Positions 11,256 to 19,233 of a stretch of 47,811 nt of DNA are shown here, one piece after another. This stretch comes from Rhodopseudomonas sp. (GTDB taxonomy: Bacteria > Pseudomonadota > Alphaproteobacteria > Rhizobiales > Xanthobacteraceae): assembly GCA_016124795.1 (NCBI GenBank), contig WGNB01000005.1, forward strand, positions 1 to 47,811, in the 5' to 3' direction. The notes beneath the pieces were generated by a model. The model did no database searches, was not told the DNA's origin, and saw only the letters and a program-made list of their open reading frames with translations. The position numbers and the translations under genes are program-made. How positions within the stretch are numbered: the first letter of the stretch is position 1; every line of letters starts with the position of its first letter.

Positions 11256-11285
11256 AAAGGCCGGGCCGCAAGGTCCGGCCTTTTT
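11256..11285 (+). terminator. Rho-independent terminator after clpA
   Basis: A 12-bp stem AAAGGCCGGGCC/GGTCCGGCCTTT with one G-T pair and a GCAA tetraloop runs directly into TTTTT. It starts 43 bases after the clpA stop. Confidence 0.9.
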
Positions 11286-11419
11286 CGTTGCGGGCGCTGC
11301 GTTCGGGCTCGCGCGAACCGGCGCCCCGCGCATTTTGCAACTGGCTCATGCGGCAGGCGGGGGCGGTTTCGGCGGGCTTCGGTTGCAGCGACCGCCGCTC
11401 TATGGGACATGGGCAGTCC

Positions 11420-12148
11420 ATGCCGGATGCGCCCAGCTTCAATTCGAATGCTTCTGCCTTCTTCGGTGGTCTGCGCACGGCGTGGACCTCGGTGTTCTGC
11501 ATGGTGATGGCCGGCACTTATGTCGGCCTCGGCGCGCTCGCGCATGATTTCGGCCTGAGCGCGCTCTGGCTGACGGTCTCGACCCTGATGATCTGGGCCG
11601 GCCCGGCGCAGGTCATTCTGATTTCCGCGCTCGGCACGGGCGCGGCCCCGATCGAAGTGGCCATCGGCGTGGCGCTGACCGGCATCCGTCTGTTGCCGAT
11701 GGTGGTCGCCTTGTTGCCGCTGTTGAAAGGTCCACAGACGCGGCTGCGCGATCTGCTGCTGCCGGCGCATTTCACCTCGGTCAGCATGTGGGTTGAATCG
11801 TTGCGGCTGCTGCCGGGCATGGCGCGCGATCACCGGATCGCGTTCTGCAACGGCCTGTCGGTCGGCTTCAATGCGACCGCGGTGGTTGCCGGCCTGTTCG
11901 GTTATTTTCTCGCCGCCAAGCTGCCGCTGTTGTTTGCCGGCGCTCTGCTGTTCCTGACGCCGATGTCCTTTCTGGTGTCGACCGCGCGCAATGCCCGGAC
12001 GCTGATGGACCGGCTGGCGCTGGCGCTCGGGTTGGTGTTCGGCACCGTCCTGGCCGCCAGTCATGTCGAACTCGACCTGATGTGGTCGGGGCTCGGCGGT
12101 GGCACGATTGCCTACCTGGTGCATCGCTTCCGCCGGGGGATCGCATGA
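11420..12148 (+). CDS. azlC: AzlC family branched-chain amino acid exporter subunit
   Basis: Large subunit of an AzlCD-type inner-membrane exporter (family of B. subtilis AzlC and C. glutamicum BrnF), which moves branched-chain amino acids or related compounds out of the cell. About 242 aa with several hydrophobic helices. The AGTYVGLGALAHDFGLSALWLTVSTLMIWAGPAQVI segment and the GIRLLPMVVALLP helix are family hallmarks. The start is placed at ATG 11420; ATG 11402 is in frame and gives six more residues. The stop overlaps the azlD start by four bases (ATGA), implying translational coupling. Substrate is inferred from family only. Confidence 0.85.
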   Translation: MPDAPSFNSNASAFFGGLRTAWTSVFCMVMAGTYVGLGALAHDFGLSALWLTVSTLMIWAGPAQVILISALGTGAAPIEVAIGVALTGIRLLPMVVALLPLLKGPQTRLRDLLLPAHFTSVSMWVESLRLLPGMARDHRIAFCNGLSVGFNATAVVAGLFGYFLAAKLPLLFAGALLFLTPMSFLVSTARNARTLMDRLALALGLVFGTVLAASHVELDLMWSGLGGGTIAYLVHRFRRGIA

Positions 12149-12492
12149 CCGCGCTGATCAATGAGCTCTGGCCTTACCTTATTCTGGTGACGCTCGGCTA
12201 TCTGCCGAACGAGATCTGGCGCGTGCTTGGCCTGGTAATGGCGCGCGGACTGAATGAGGATTCCGAGATCGTCGTCTGGTCGCGGGCGGTCGCGACCGCG
12301 ATTCTGGCCGGCGTCATCGCCAAGCTAATCGTATTCTCGCCGGGCGCGCTTGCCAACATTCCGCTCGGCGTGCGGGTCGGCGCCGTGGTTTGTGGCTTTG
12401 TCGCTTTTCTTGCGATCAGACGTTCTGTCTTCGCCGGCGTCGTGGTGGGCGAGGCGACGCTCTTGCTTGGCGGTTATCTGTTCACGCGCTGA
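12145..12492 (+). CDS. azlD: AzlD family small exporter subunit
   Basis: Small (115 aa) membrane partner of AzlC, with about three to four hydrophobic helices (LWPYLILVTLGYLPNEIWRVLGL, AVATAILAGVIAKLIVF, VRVGAVVCGFVAFLAI, VVVGEATLLLGGYLF). Its ATG lies inside the azlC stop (ATGA), so it needs the longer upstream in-frame codons only if coupling is ignored. The gene ends 17 bases before the end of the convergent HIT gene, with no clear terminator between them. Confidence 0.82.
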   Translation: MTALINELWPYLILVTLGYLPNEIWRVLGLVMARGLNEDSEIVVWSRAVATAILAGVIAKLIVFSPGALANIPLGVRVGAVVCGFVAFLAIRRSVFAGVVVGEATLLLGGYLFTR

Positions 12493-12509
12493 CCGAGCCG
12501 CCCGCGACT

Positions 12510-12938
12510 TTATCCGGCCGCCAGCGCCGCCATGAGCGTTTTGGCCATCTCGGCCAGGGCCTCGGGTTTTTCCTTGAACTCGGCCGGCGGTTTCATCGGC
12601 ACGCCCGCCATCCGCGGAATGACATGGACGTGCAGGTGGAACACCACCTGGCCGCCGGGGCCTTCGTTGAACTGCTGCACGGTGATGCCATCGGCGCCGA
12701 GCGCGGTCATCGCGGCCTTGGCGATTTTCTGCGCGACCTTGGCGACATGGGCGAGGTCGTCGGGCGGCACGTCGAGGATGTTGCGGGCCGGCGCCTTCGG
12801 CAGCACCAGCGTATGGCCGGGCGCGCGCGGCATGATGTCGAGGAAGGCGAGCGCCTTGTCGTCCTCATAGACCTTGTAGCAGGGCAATTCGCCGCGCAGG
12901 ATTTTGGCGAAGATATTGTTGGGATCGTAAGCGGGCAT
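12510..12938 (-). CDS. HIT family protein (HinT-like)
   Basis: Histidine triad nucleotide-binding protein; relatives hydrolyse nucleoside phosphoramidates or dinucleotides in the cytoplasm. The triad HLHVHVIPR has His at 101, 103 and 105, preceded by the FNEGPGGQVVFHLH context, and the nucleotide-binding IFAKILRGELPCYKVYEDD opens the protein. 142 aa, the normal HinT size plus a short C-terminal helix. It lies 55 bases after the GNAT-like gene in the same direction. The natural substrate is unknown. Confidence 0.92.
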   Translation of the reverse strand: MPAYDPNNIFAKILRGELPCYKVYEDDKALAFLDIMPRAPGHTLVLPKAPARNILDVPPDDLAHVAKVAQKIAKAAMTALGADGITVQQFNEGPGGQVVFHLHVHVIPRMAGVPMKPPAEFKEKPEALAEMAKTLMAALAAG

Positions 12939-12993
12939 CGTGTTTCCCCGGGCTGTCGGCGTCCGCGCGGCGCGTGGCCGGGCGTGACTCTGG

Positions 12994-14259
12994 CTATTCC
13001 TGTTCGATCAAATCCTTGCGGAAAGGAGCGGCTGCCGCAAGCTCTGAGCCGGCGGCCTGTACATAAGCGCGCTCCCGCGCCAGATAGTCGGCGACGGCGC
13101 GGCGCAATCCGGGATTGGCGATGTAGTGCGCCGAATAAGTCGTGTGCGGCAGGTAGCCGCGCGCCAGCTTGTGTTCGCCCTGCGCGCCGGCTTCGACCGA
13201 GGTCAGCTTGTGCGCGATCGCGTAATCGATCGCTTGATAATAGCACAGCTCGAAATGCAGAAACGGGTGATGTTCGAGCGCACCCCAGTTGCGGCCGAAG
13301 ATGGTGTCGCTGCCGAGAAAGTTGATTGCGCCGGCGATCCAGCGGCCGGCGCGTCTGGCCATCACCAGCAGGATCCGGTCAGCCATCTTCTCGCCGACGA
13401 TGGAGAAGAAGTCGCGCGTGAGATAGGGCCGCCCCCATTTGCGCGATCCGGTGTCCATGTAGAAGGCAAAGAAGGCGTCCCATACGTCTTCGGTGAGATC
13501 CTTGCCGGTGAGGCAATGAACCTCGATGCCGGCGCTGAGCGCCTCCTTGCGTTCGCGCTTGATCGCCTTGCGTTTGCGCGAGGCAAGCGCGCCCAGGAAA
13601 TCGTCGAAGGTGGCATAGCCGGCATTGGCCCAGTGAAATTGCTGGTCGGTGCGTTGCAGATAGCCGCGCGCGCCGAGCAGGTTCCATTCGCTTTCGGTCA
13701 GGAAGGTGACGTGGGCCGACGACAACTGGTTGGCCTTGGTGATGTCGCGGAGTGCGTCGGCGAGCGCGCCGCGGACTGCTTCGGCCTGCGGTCCGGGGCG
13801 GGCCAGCAGGCGGGGGCCGGTCACCGGCGTGAACGGCACCGCGACCTGCAGTTTGGGATAATAGTCGCCGCCGGCGCGCTCGAAAGCCTCGGCCCAGCCC
13901 TGATCGAAAACGTATTCGCCCTGGGAGTGGCTCTTCAGGTAGCAGGGCGCGACCCCGGCCAGGCCGCCATCGGCGTCCTCGGCGATCAGATATTGCGGCT
14001 GCCAGCCACTGCGCCCACCGACCGAATGCGACAGTTCAAGGGAACTCAAAAACTCATGAGATACGAATGGGTTATCGATTTGTCCTCGTGTGGATACCTG
14101 AATCGACAGGTTATCCTCACCTGGATTGAGAGCTTGATGAGAAACCGGTTGAGGATAACTACGGGGATAACCGCTCTGGCCGGCGCAGACATTCCAGTCC
14201 GCCGCCGGAATGTCGGCCAGCGACGGCGCGATGCGGATGCGAAGTTCGATGTCGGTCAT
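12994..14259 (-). CDS. GNAT-like acyltransferase (COG3146 type) with a 34-residue in-frame insertion
   Basis: Member of the large FemAB/GNAT-related family once called DUF482 (peptidogalycan-type acyltransferases); a real substrate is not established. The core from DNPFVSHEFLSSLE through GDYYPKLQVAVPFTPVTGPRLL to EAGAQGEHKLARGYLPHTTYSAHYI is characteristic. The start at ATG 14259 gives 421 aa; upstream codons are open but look non-coding. In the family, DNPFVSHxFL normally comes directly after the short DWNxCAG stretch. Here residues about 28-61 interrupt it, encoded by low-GC DNA with unusual codons that contains inverted repeats (14070-14172). The reading frame stays open, so the product may still fold with a surface loop. 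It may form a unit with the HIT gene. Confidence 0.8.
   Translation of the reverse strand: MTDIELRIRIAPSLADIPAADWNVCAGQSGYPRSYPQPVSHQALNPGEDNLSIQVSTRGQIDNPFVSHEFLSSLELSHSVGGRSGWQPQYLIAEDADGGLAGVAPCYLKSHSQGEYVFDQGWAEAFERAGGDYYPKLQVAVPFTPVTGPRLLARPGPQAEAVRGALADALRDITKANQLSSAHVTFLTESEWNLLGARGYLQRTDQQFHWANAGYATFDDFLGALASRKRKAIKRERKEALSAGIEVHCLTGKDLTEDVWDAFFAFYMDTGSRKWGRPYLTRDFFSIVGEKMADRILLVMARRAGRWIAGAINFLGSDTIFGRNWGALEHHPFLHFELCYYQAIDYAIAHKLTSVEAGAQGEHKLARGYLPHTTYSAHYIANPGLRRAVADYLARERAYVQAAGSELAAAAPFRKDLIEQE
14070..14172. repeat. Nested palindromic element inserted in the GNAT-like gene
   Basis: Outer inverted repeat GGTTATC/GATAACC at 14070-14076 and 14166-14172, and an inner perfect 10-bp inverted repeat GTTATCCTCA/TGAGGATAAC at 14110-14119 and 14150-14159. 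The element is about 100 bp, lower in GC than the gene around it, and encodes the extra 34 residues. GTTATCCTCA occurs again outside the gene at 20648-20657. It resembles in behaviour the short palindromic elements known inside genes of Rickettsia, but no homology is claimed. Confidence 0.6.
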
Positions 14260-14436
14260 GACGCCTGAAAGGATTTCGGTTTGCGCGGCCGTGGGGGTTA
14301 TTCGGAACCGGTGATGCCGGGATTTTATGGCCGCATCATAGCCGCGAAAACAGCCGGCGAGGATTGCGCATTTGCGGGATGCAGGCCGCGCGGATCGTAA
14401 GACGCGCAATCGGTGGGGTGCGAAGCCTTGTGATGG

Positions 14437-15183
14437 TTACGGTCGCCAGCCTTCGAAGATGATCTGGTCGGCCCAGCGCGTCGCGCGTTCGCGGTCGGCC
14501 GCGTCGCGCACGGTCCAGGTCAATAGCGGCCTGCCGAACAGATTGCGCGCGATCCAGGGCGCCGGCGACGGCAGGTCACGCACCGCGTAAGCGATGAAGT
14601 GCGGCCGGGTGTGCGGCGTATGCAGCAGAAACGCCATGCGGCGTTTTTCGGTCCCGCTCAGCCGGTCCCATTCGGGGTGGTCGTAATGTCGTTCGGCGAC
14701 GACGCCGCGCGTTATGCCGGGGGCGATGGCGCGCAGCGCTTCGATCATCGCGGGATCGAACGACATCACCGCGACCGGTCCGCCGTAGTTCGCGAGGACT
14801 TGCGCGGTGCGTTCGACCAGGCGGCGATTGCCGTCGTGAAGACTCTTCAGTTCGATCACCAAGGTCGTGCGGCCAGCGACCAGGTCGCACAGTTCGCCGA
14901 GCGTCAAAATCCGGTCGGCGGTGTTCTTGAATCGCACGGATTTGAGGGCGGCGGCGGACAGATCGGCGAGGCGGGCCGTACCGTCGGTCAGCCGGCCGAG
15001 GGCATCGTCATGATGCACCATGGCTTCGCCGTCGGCGCTGATCTGGAGATCGGTCTCGATCGCGTAGCCTTGCGCGATCGCCGCCGAGAAGGCGGTCGCG
15101 GTGTTCTCGATAAGGCCGGCGGCGGCGTCATGCAGGCCGCGATGGGCGATCGGACGTGCGGTCAGCCAATCCAGCCGCGGCAT
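14437..15183 (-). CDS. Glycerophosphodiester phosphodiesterase (GDPD) family protein
   Basis: Hydrolyses glycerophosphodiesters from phospholipid turnover to glycerol 3-phosphate and an alcohol. The TIM-barrel signature is complete: AHRG (H14, R15), ENT (E26, N27), ETDLQ (E43, D45) and HHDD (57-60), which together bind the metal and substrate. 248 aa, standard for cytoplasmic GDPDs of the UgpQ kind; no signal peptide is visible. The gene starts 15 bases after the ridA-like stop, so the two are probably co-transcribed. It ends 177 bases before the GNAT-like start. Confidence 0.9.
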   Translation of the reverse strand: MPRLDWLTARPIAHRGLHDAAAGLIENTATAFSAAIAQGYAIETDLQISADGEAMVHHDDALGRLTDGTARLADLSAAALKSVRFKNTADRILTLGELCDLVAGRTTLVIELKSLHDGNRRLVERTAQVLANYGGPVAVMSFDPAMIEALRAIAPGITRGVVAERHYDHPEWDRLSGTEKRRMAFLLHTPHTRPHFIAYAVRDLPSPAPWIARNLFGRPLLTWTVRDAADRERATRWADQIIFEGWRP

Positions 15184-15198
15184 GATGACCCTTGCCGT

Positions 15199-15666
15199 TT
15201 AGACGACCTCGAACATGCCTTCGACTTCGACCGCGGCATCGGCGGGCAGTGCCGAAACGCCGACGGTCGAGCGGGCATGACGACCGAGTTCGCCGAACAC
15301 CTCGACCATCAGGTCGGAGGCGCCGTTCATCACTTTCGGGCCGTCGGTAAAGCCGGGCGCCGAATTGATGAAGCCGCCGAGGCGAACGACCCGGGTAACA
15401 TTGTCGAGGTCGCCGACGGCGGCCTTGAGTTGCGCCAGCAGGTTGATCGCGCTGGCCCGTGCCGCCGCCTGTCCGTCCTCGATCGAGACGCCGGCGCCGA
15501 GCTGGCCCTTGGCCGCCAGCTTGCCATCGGTGCCGAAACACAATTGGCCGGACACGGTGACGAGATTGCCGGTGCGGACAAAGGCGACGTAGTTGGCCAT
15601 CGGAGCCGCCGGGGTCGGCAGCGTAATTCCGAGGTCGAGGATCGCCTTTTCAACTGTTCCGGCCAT
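15199..15666 (-). CDS. RidA/YjgF family protein
   Basis: RidA-family proteins deaminate reactive enamine/imine intermediates such as 2-aminoacrylate; several subfamilies lack this activity. The 155-aa protein has the TVSGQLCFGTDGKL strand, AARASAINLLAQLKAAVGDL helix and the C-terminal HARSTVGVSALPADAAVEVE segment holding the conserved Arg. It is longer than E. coli RidA and belongs to the larger subfamily in which the N-terminus reads ILDLGITLPTPAAPMANYV. The start ATG at 15666 is chosen because upstream codons are low-complexity and Pro/Arg/Ser-rich. First gene of a likely two-gene unit with the GDPD gene. Confidence 0.87.
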   Translation of the reverse strand: MAGTVEKAILDLGITLPTPAAPMANYVAFVRTGNLVTVSGQLCFGTDGKLAAKGQLGAGVSIEDGQAAARASAINLLAQLKAAVGDLDNVTRVVRLGGFINSAPGFTDGPKVMNGASDLMVEVFGELGRHARSTVGVSALPADAAVEVEGMFEVV

Positions 15667-15972
15667 GCTGTTGGCTCCAATTCGGTGGGATAAGTGGCAA
15701 GAAGGATCGACCGACCGGCTGTATGGCGGCGATGATGAGACCCGCGCCGGGGGCGTCGGGCGTATTTCGTGGGCGTTATGGGCCGATCGGGCGGTGGCGC
15801 GCAAGCATGGGGCCGGCGCAAGATGCTGGAAACCTTACCGAGCCCGGCTCGCAATGGCTATCGGGGGCGGTGCCTCTTTCCTGCCCCTATCGTCGCGTTG
15901 ATGGAACCGCGCCGATGCGGTTTACAGTGATGGCACCCGATATCGGTTCACGTCCGAGTCCCATGAGGCACC
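15667..15972. other. Divergent control region between ridA-like and eipB genes
   Basis: 306 bases between divergent genes. It must hold both promoters, but no strong -35/-10 pair was recognised. GAGG at 15964-15967 serves as the eipB ribosome binding site. Confidence 0.4.
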
Positions 15973-16956
15973 ATGCAGAACTTCGCGATGGCCAATCGTT
16001 CGCCGGCCGCTCCAGCCTCCGTCTCGACCGTGAAGCCAGCCCCGGGCAGGGCGCTTGCCTTGGCTTTGGGGTTAATCGCGGGCTTGGCCATGGTGCCGGT
16101 GTCGGCGGAGGCTGCGCCGATTGCCACGCCGCTGGTCGTCCCCGGTGGTGCGCCCGGCAAGGCGGCGCCGTCGCCATCCACCGACACGGTGCTGCTGGCG
16201 CCCCATCGCGCGGTCTACGATCTCAAGCTGGTCAAATCGAGCGGCAGCCGCGGTCTTCAGGAGGTGCGCGGCCGTATCGTCTACGATTTCTCCGGCAATG
16301 CCTGCGACGGTTATGAACTGAATTTCCGTCAGGTGTCGGAACTCGATTCCGGCGAAGGCAAGGCGACGCTGAGCGATCTGCGTTCGACCACCTGGGAAGA
16401 CGAGGAGGCCAAAAACTTCCGCTTCAATTCGGAAAACCTGTCCGACGACAAGGTGACCGATACGGTCGATGGTCATGCGGAACGTAACGCATCGGACGTC
16501 GCGGTCGCGCTCAAGAAGCCGAAGGAAAAGGCTTTCACCGTACCGGTCGATGTCGTGTTTCCGACCGATCACATGCGCCGGATTATTAAGGCGGCGCGCG
16601 CCGGCAAGACGGTTCTGGATTTTCCGGTCTACGATGGCTCGGAGACCGGAGAGAAGCTTTACAACACGCTGACGATTATCGGTCACGCCATCGACCCGGC
16701 GGCCAAGCCGGTCAGCGATGCCGGCGCCAAGGTGCCGGCGCTGGCCAAGATGCGGCGCTGGCCCGTCACTATCAGCTATTTCGAACTCAAGAGCGACAAG
16801 GCCGAACGCACCGGCGAGCAGACGCCGGTCTATTCGATTTCGTTCGAGCTATACGAAAACGGCATCTCCCGCGCCCTGATCCTCGACTATAACGACTTCA
16901 CGATCGCCGGCGAGTTGACCTCGCTGGAGATGAAGAAGGAAAAGCCCTGCAAGTAG
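15973..16956 (+). CDS. eipB: Cell envelope integrity protein EipB (DUF1849)
   Basis: Periplasmic beta-spiral protein, known from Brucella to support envelope integrity and virulence and to act with the TPR protein TtpA. Residues 1-48 form a long signal region (RALALALGLIAGLAMVPVSAEA). The core begins LAPHRAVYDLKLVKSSGSRGLQEVRGRIVYDFSGNACDGY. The two Cys, C111 in NACDGY and C326 two residues from the end (KPCK), match the disulfide that closes the EipB spiral. VVFPTDHMRRII and YDGSETGEKLYNT are further family blocks. 327 aa. The ATG at 15973 follows GAGG by 5 bases; MANRS six codons later is a second choice. Convergent with dinB. Confidence 0.9.
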   Translation: MQNFAMANRSPAAPASVSTVKPAPGRALALALGLIAGLAMVPVSAEAAPIATPLVVPGGAPGKAAPSPSTDTVLLAPHRAVYDLKLVKSSGSRGLQEVRGRIVYDFSGNACDGYELNFRQVSELDSGEGKATLSDLRSTTWEDEEAKNFRFNSENLSDDKVTDTVDGHAERNASDVAVALKKPKEKAFTVPVDVVFPTDHMRRIIKAARAGKTVLDFPVYDGSETGEKLYNTLTIIGHAIDPAAKPVSDAGAKVPALAKMRRWPVTISYFELKSDKAERTGEQTPVYSISFELYENGISRALILDYNDFTIAGELTSLEMKKEKPCK

Positions 16957-16986
16957 GGCGCCGCCGCGCGAATTTGGCGATGACCT

Positions 16987-18237
16987 TCAGTCGTCGTCGA
17001 GCGCCAGGCCCTTGACCACCGCGTCCTTGCCGAATTTCGAACGCAGCTTGTCGACCGCATGTTCGGCCTGCGCGCCGCGTCGATCGATGAGGTCGGACAG
17101 GTCGTCGCCGGTTGTCTCTTCCAGCTGGCTGACGCCGATACCGATCAGCCGATAGCGCACGGCTCCGACTTCATGGCGTAGCATGTCGCGCCCGGCCGCG
17201 AAGATACGCGCGGCCAGTTGTGTCGGATTGCCCAGCGAGCGCGATCGTGTCCGCAGTTTGAAATCACTGCTCTTGAGCTTGAGCGTGACGGTGGCACCGG
17301 CCAGATGTGACGCCTTGAGCCGGGCCGAAACCTTCTCGGTCAATTCCCAGAGCGTCTGTTCGAGCGGCCGCAATTCGGCGATGTCTTTCGAAAAGGTGGT
17401 TTCGGCGGAAACGCTTTTCGTCTCTCGCACCGGATCCACTCGCCGCGTGTCCTGTCCGCGCGCCAGACGCCAAAGCCGGGCGCCTTCGTCGCCATAGCGC
17501 CGCATCAGCTCGATCTGGTCGGCGCGTTGCAGATCGGCGACGACGCGATAGCCGTCATTGGCGAGCCTGGCCGCCGAGGCCGCGCCGACGCCGTAAATGA
17601 AGCCGACCGGCTTGGGTGCGAGAAAAGCGGGGGCCTCGGCCGGACCGAGCACGGCATAGCCGCGCGGCTTGTCCATGTCGGATGCGATCTTGGCGAGAAA
17701 CTTGTTGGCGGAAAGCCCGACCGAGATGGTGATGCCGAGATTGCGTTCGACGTCGGCGGCGAAACGCGCCAGCACCTTGGCCGGGCTCATGCCGTGCAGG
17801 CGTTCGGTGCCGGTGAGATCGAGAAACGCTTCATCGATCGACAGCGGTTCGACCTGGGGCGTCAATGCAAACATTGCTTCGCGGACCTGACGGCCGACGG
17901 CGGCATATTTCGACATGTTCGGCCGGATAACGGAGGCTTGCGGGCATAGCCGCATCGCCTCGAACATCGGCATCGCCGAGCGCACGCCGTAGGTGCGCGC
18001 GACGTAGCAGCAGGTCGAGACGACGCCGCGCTTGCCGCCGCCGACGATCACCGGCCGGTCCACCAGAGAAGGATCGTCACGCTTTTCGATGGTGGCGTAG
18101 AAGGCATCGCAATCGACATGGGCGATCGTCAGACTGGTCAGTTCCGGATGCCGCACCAGCCTCGGCGAGCCGCAAGCCGGACAGCGCTTGGCGGTCTCGG
18201 CGGCGTCCGTAAGGCAATCGCGGCAGAACGTGGTCAC
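16987..18237 (-). CDS. dinB: DNA polymerase IV with N-terminal zinc ribbon
   Basis: Y-family error-prone translesion polymerase. The catalytic acids are in VDCDAFYA (D42) and [11 protein letters not shown] (D135, E136); [13 protein letters not shown] and a little-finger domain follow. Ahead of the polymerase is a 30-residue ribbon with C5, C8, C19 and C22 (FCRDC, CPAC) that E. coli Pol IV lacks. The C-terminus ends with acidic LALDDD, without an obvious canonical QxxLxLF clamp motif. The GTG start at 18237 overlaps the stop of the DUF3572 gene (GTGA), so the two are translationally coupled. 416 aa. Confidence 0.93.
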   Translation of the reverse strand: MTTFCRDCLTDAAETAKRCPACGSPRLVRHPELTSLTIAHVDCDAFYATIEKRDDPSLVDRPVIVGGGKRGVVSTCCYVARTYGVRSAMPMFEAMRLCPQASVIRPNMSKYAAVGRQVREAMFALTPQVEPLSIDEAFLDLTGTERLHGMSPAKVLARFAADVERNLGITISVGLSANKFLAKIASDMDKPRGYAVLGPAEAPAFLAPKPVGFIYGVGAASAARLANDGYRVVADLQRADQIELMRRYGDEGARLWRLARGQDTRRVDPVRETKSVSAETTFSKDIAELRPLEQTLWELTEKVSARLKASHLAGATVTLKLKSSDFKLRTRSRSLGNPTQLAARIFAAGRDMLRHEVGAVRYRLIGIGVSQLEETTGDDLSDLIDRRGAQAEHAVDKLRSKFGKDAVVKGLALDDD

Positions 18238-18545
18238 GGGATTTCGCGCTCCCAGGGCTCGCCGCCCAGCGCGATGTGGGCGCGCGCGATGTCGCTGGAA
18301 TCGCAGGCGGCTTCGGCAATGAAATCGCTGGCGAGTCGCTCGTCGGAAGCCAGGTATGCCAATACTCCGGCCAGGAAACCCGGTTCGCTGGCGGCGGCCC
18401 GAATCGCTTCCGGTTCGATGCCGGTGACCGACAGAAACCGCCCGAGCCGTTCAGGCTCGGCGGCCAGAAAGCTGAGCGCGGCAATCGCCAGCTGTTCGGC
18501 CGCTTCGGTCGGCATTCCGGATCGGCTTTTCATCGGTTGTCTCAT
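18234..18545 (-). CDS. DUF3572 family protein
   Basis: 103-aa acidic, helical, cytoplasmic protein of unknown function. The core [34 protein letters not shown], then [21 protein letters not shown], is the alphaproteobacterial DUF3572 pattern. GGGAGCC lies just upstream of ATG 18545. Its stop overlaps the dinB start, so it is co-expressed with Pol IV. A role in the same DNA-damage setting is inferred from this coupling only. Divergent from divK. Confidence 0.85.
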   Translation of the reverse strand: MRQPMKSRSGMPTEAAEQLAIAALSFLAAEPERLGRFLSVTGIEPEAIRAAASEPGFLAGVLAYLASDERLASDFIAEAACDSSDIARAHIALGGEPWEREIP

Positions 18546-18606
18546 GTGGCTCCCATATGGCGCGCTTGGGTTTCGCAGCGGCAGCGCTCGGCTTGAGCCC
18601 CGGCCC

Positions 18607-18649
18607 CATGTCGGTCCATTGTCGGTCCGTTGTTGGACCGTTGTTGGGC
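18607..18649. repeat. Four imperfect 11-bp tandem repeats upstream of divK
   Basis: Four consecutive units of 10-11 bases (CATGTCGGTC, CATTGTCGGTC, CGTTGTTGGAC, CGTTGTTGGGC) lie between the divergent DUF3572 and divK genes. The period is close to one helical turn, so the copies face the same side of the DNA, as in arrays of regulator half-sites. An inverted pair GGTCC/GGACC spans two units. No regulator is identified. Confidence 0.6.
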
Positions 18650-18771
18650 CTGATGTTTGCCTTTCCGTAACAAATCGGCACTACCGTAATCTTGATATTG
18701 CCCGATCGCGCGGGGGCTGGCGACGACCAGCAGGCGAAGACGGGGCCTTTTTGGGGAAAATGGGGCGGGAT

Positions 18772-19143
18772 ATGGCGAAGACCGTCCTGATCGTGGAGGA
18801 CAACGAGCTCAATATGAAGCTCTTCCACGATCTCTTGGAAGCGCATGGCTACGACATTGTCGGCACCCGCAATGGAATTGAGGCGCTCGACCTGGCGCGC
18901 AAGCATCGGCCCGATCTGATCCTGATGGATATCCAGTTACCGGAAGTGTCCGGCCTGGAAGTGACCAAATGGCTCAAGGACGATTCCGAGCTGAGGGCGA
19001 TACCCGTTGTGGCGGTGACCGCCTTCGCCATGAAGGGCGACGAGGAGCGAATTCGCGAAGGCGGATGCGAGGCGTATCTGTCGAAGCCGATTTCGGTCGG
19101 CAAGTTTATCGAGACCGTCCGTCATTTTCTGGGGCCGGCGTGA
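18772..19143 (+). CDS. divK: Single-domain response regulator DivK
   Basis: Essential cell-cycle response regulator; phosphorylated by DivJ-type and dephosphorylated by PleC-type kinases, and it lowers CtrA activity through DivL/CckA in Caulobacter and rhizobia. 123 aa, a lone receiver domain: acidic pair E9, D10 in IVEDN, phosphoacceptor D53 ([13 protein letters not shown]), T/S in [13 protein letters not shown] and the Lys in YLSKPIS. ATG 18772 follows GGGGCGGGATAT; the long upstream open frame overlaps dinB on the other strand and is rejected. It stands 90 bases before pleD, as in other alphaproteobacteria. Confidence 0.95.
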   Translation: MAKTVLIVEDNELNMKLFHDLLEAHGYDIVGTRNGIEALDLARKHRPDLILMDIQLPEVSGLEVTKWLKDDSELRAIPVVAVTAFAMKGDEERIREGGCEAYLSKPISVGKFIETVRHFLGPA

Positions 19144-19233
19144 TGGGGTTCGTCTTCGGCCCGGTTTGTCGTTCCGGTTGCGCGCGCCGCGGCAGCGCAT
19201 CCGGTGCGGCGCGTTATTTGGATTTGTAAAGTC

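Noticed and set aside
14070-14172. Chromosomal replication origin
   Set aside because: The DnaA-like motifs are imperfect, sit inside a coding frame, and there is no dnaA, hemE or parAB context or AT-rich unwinding element beside them.
18118-18771. Upstream in-frame extension of divK
   Set aside because: Runs antisense through dinB and DUF3572; DivK homologues begin at [11 protein letters not shown].
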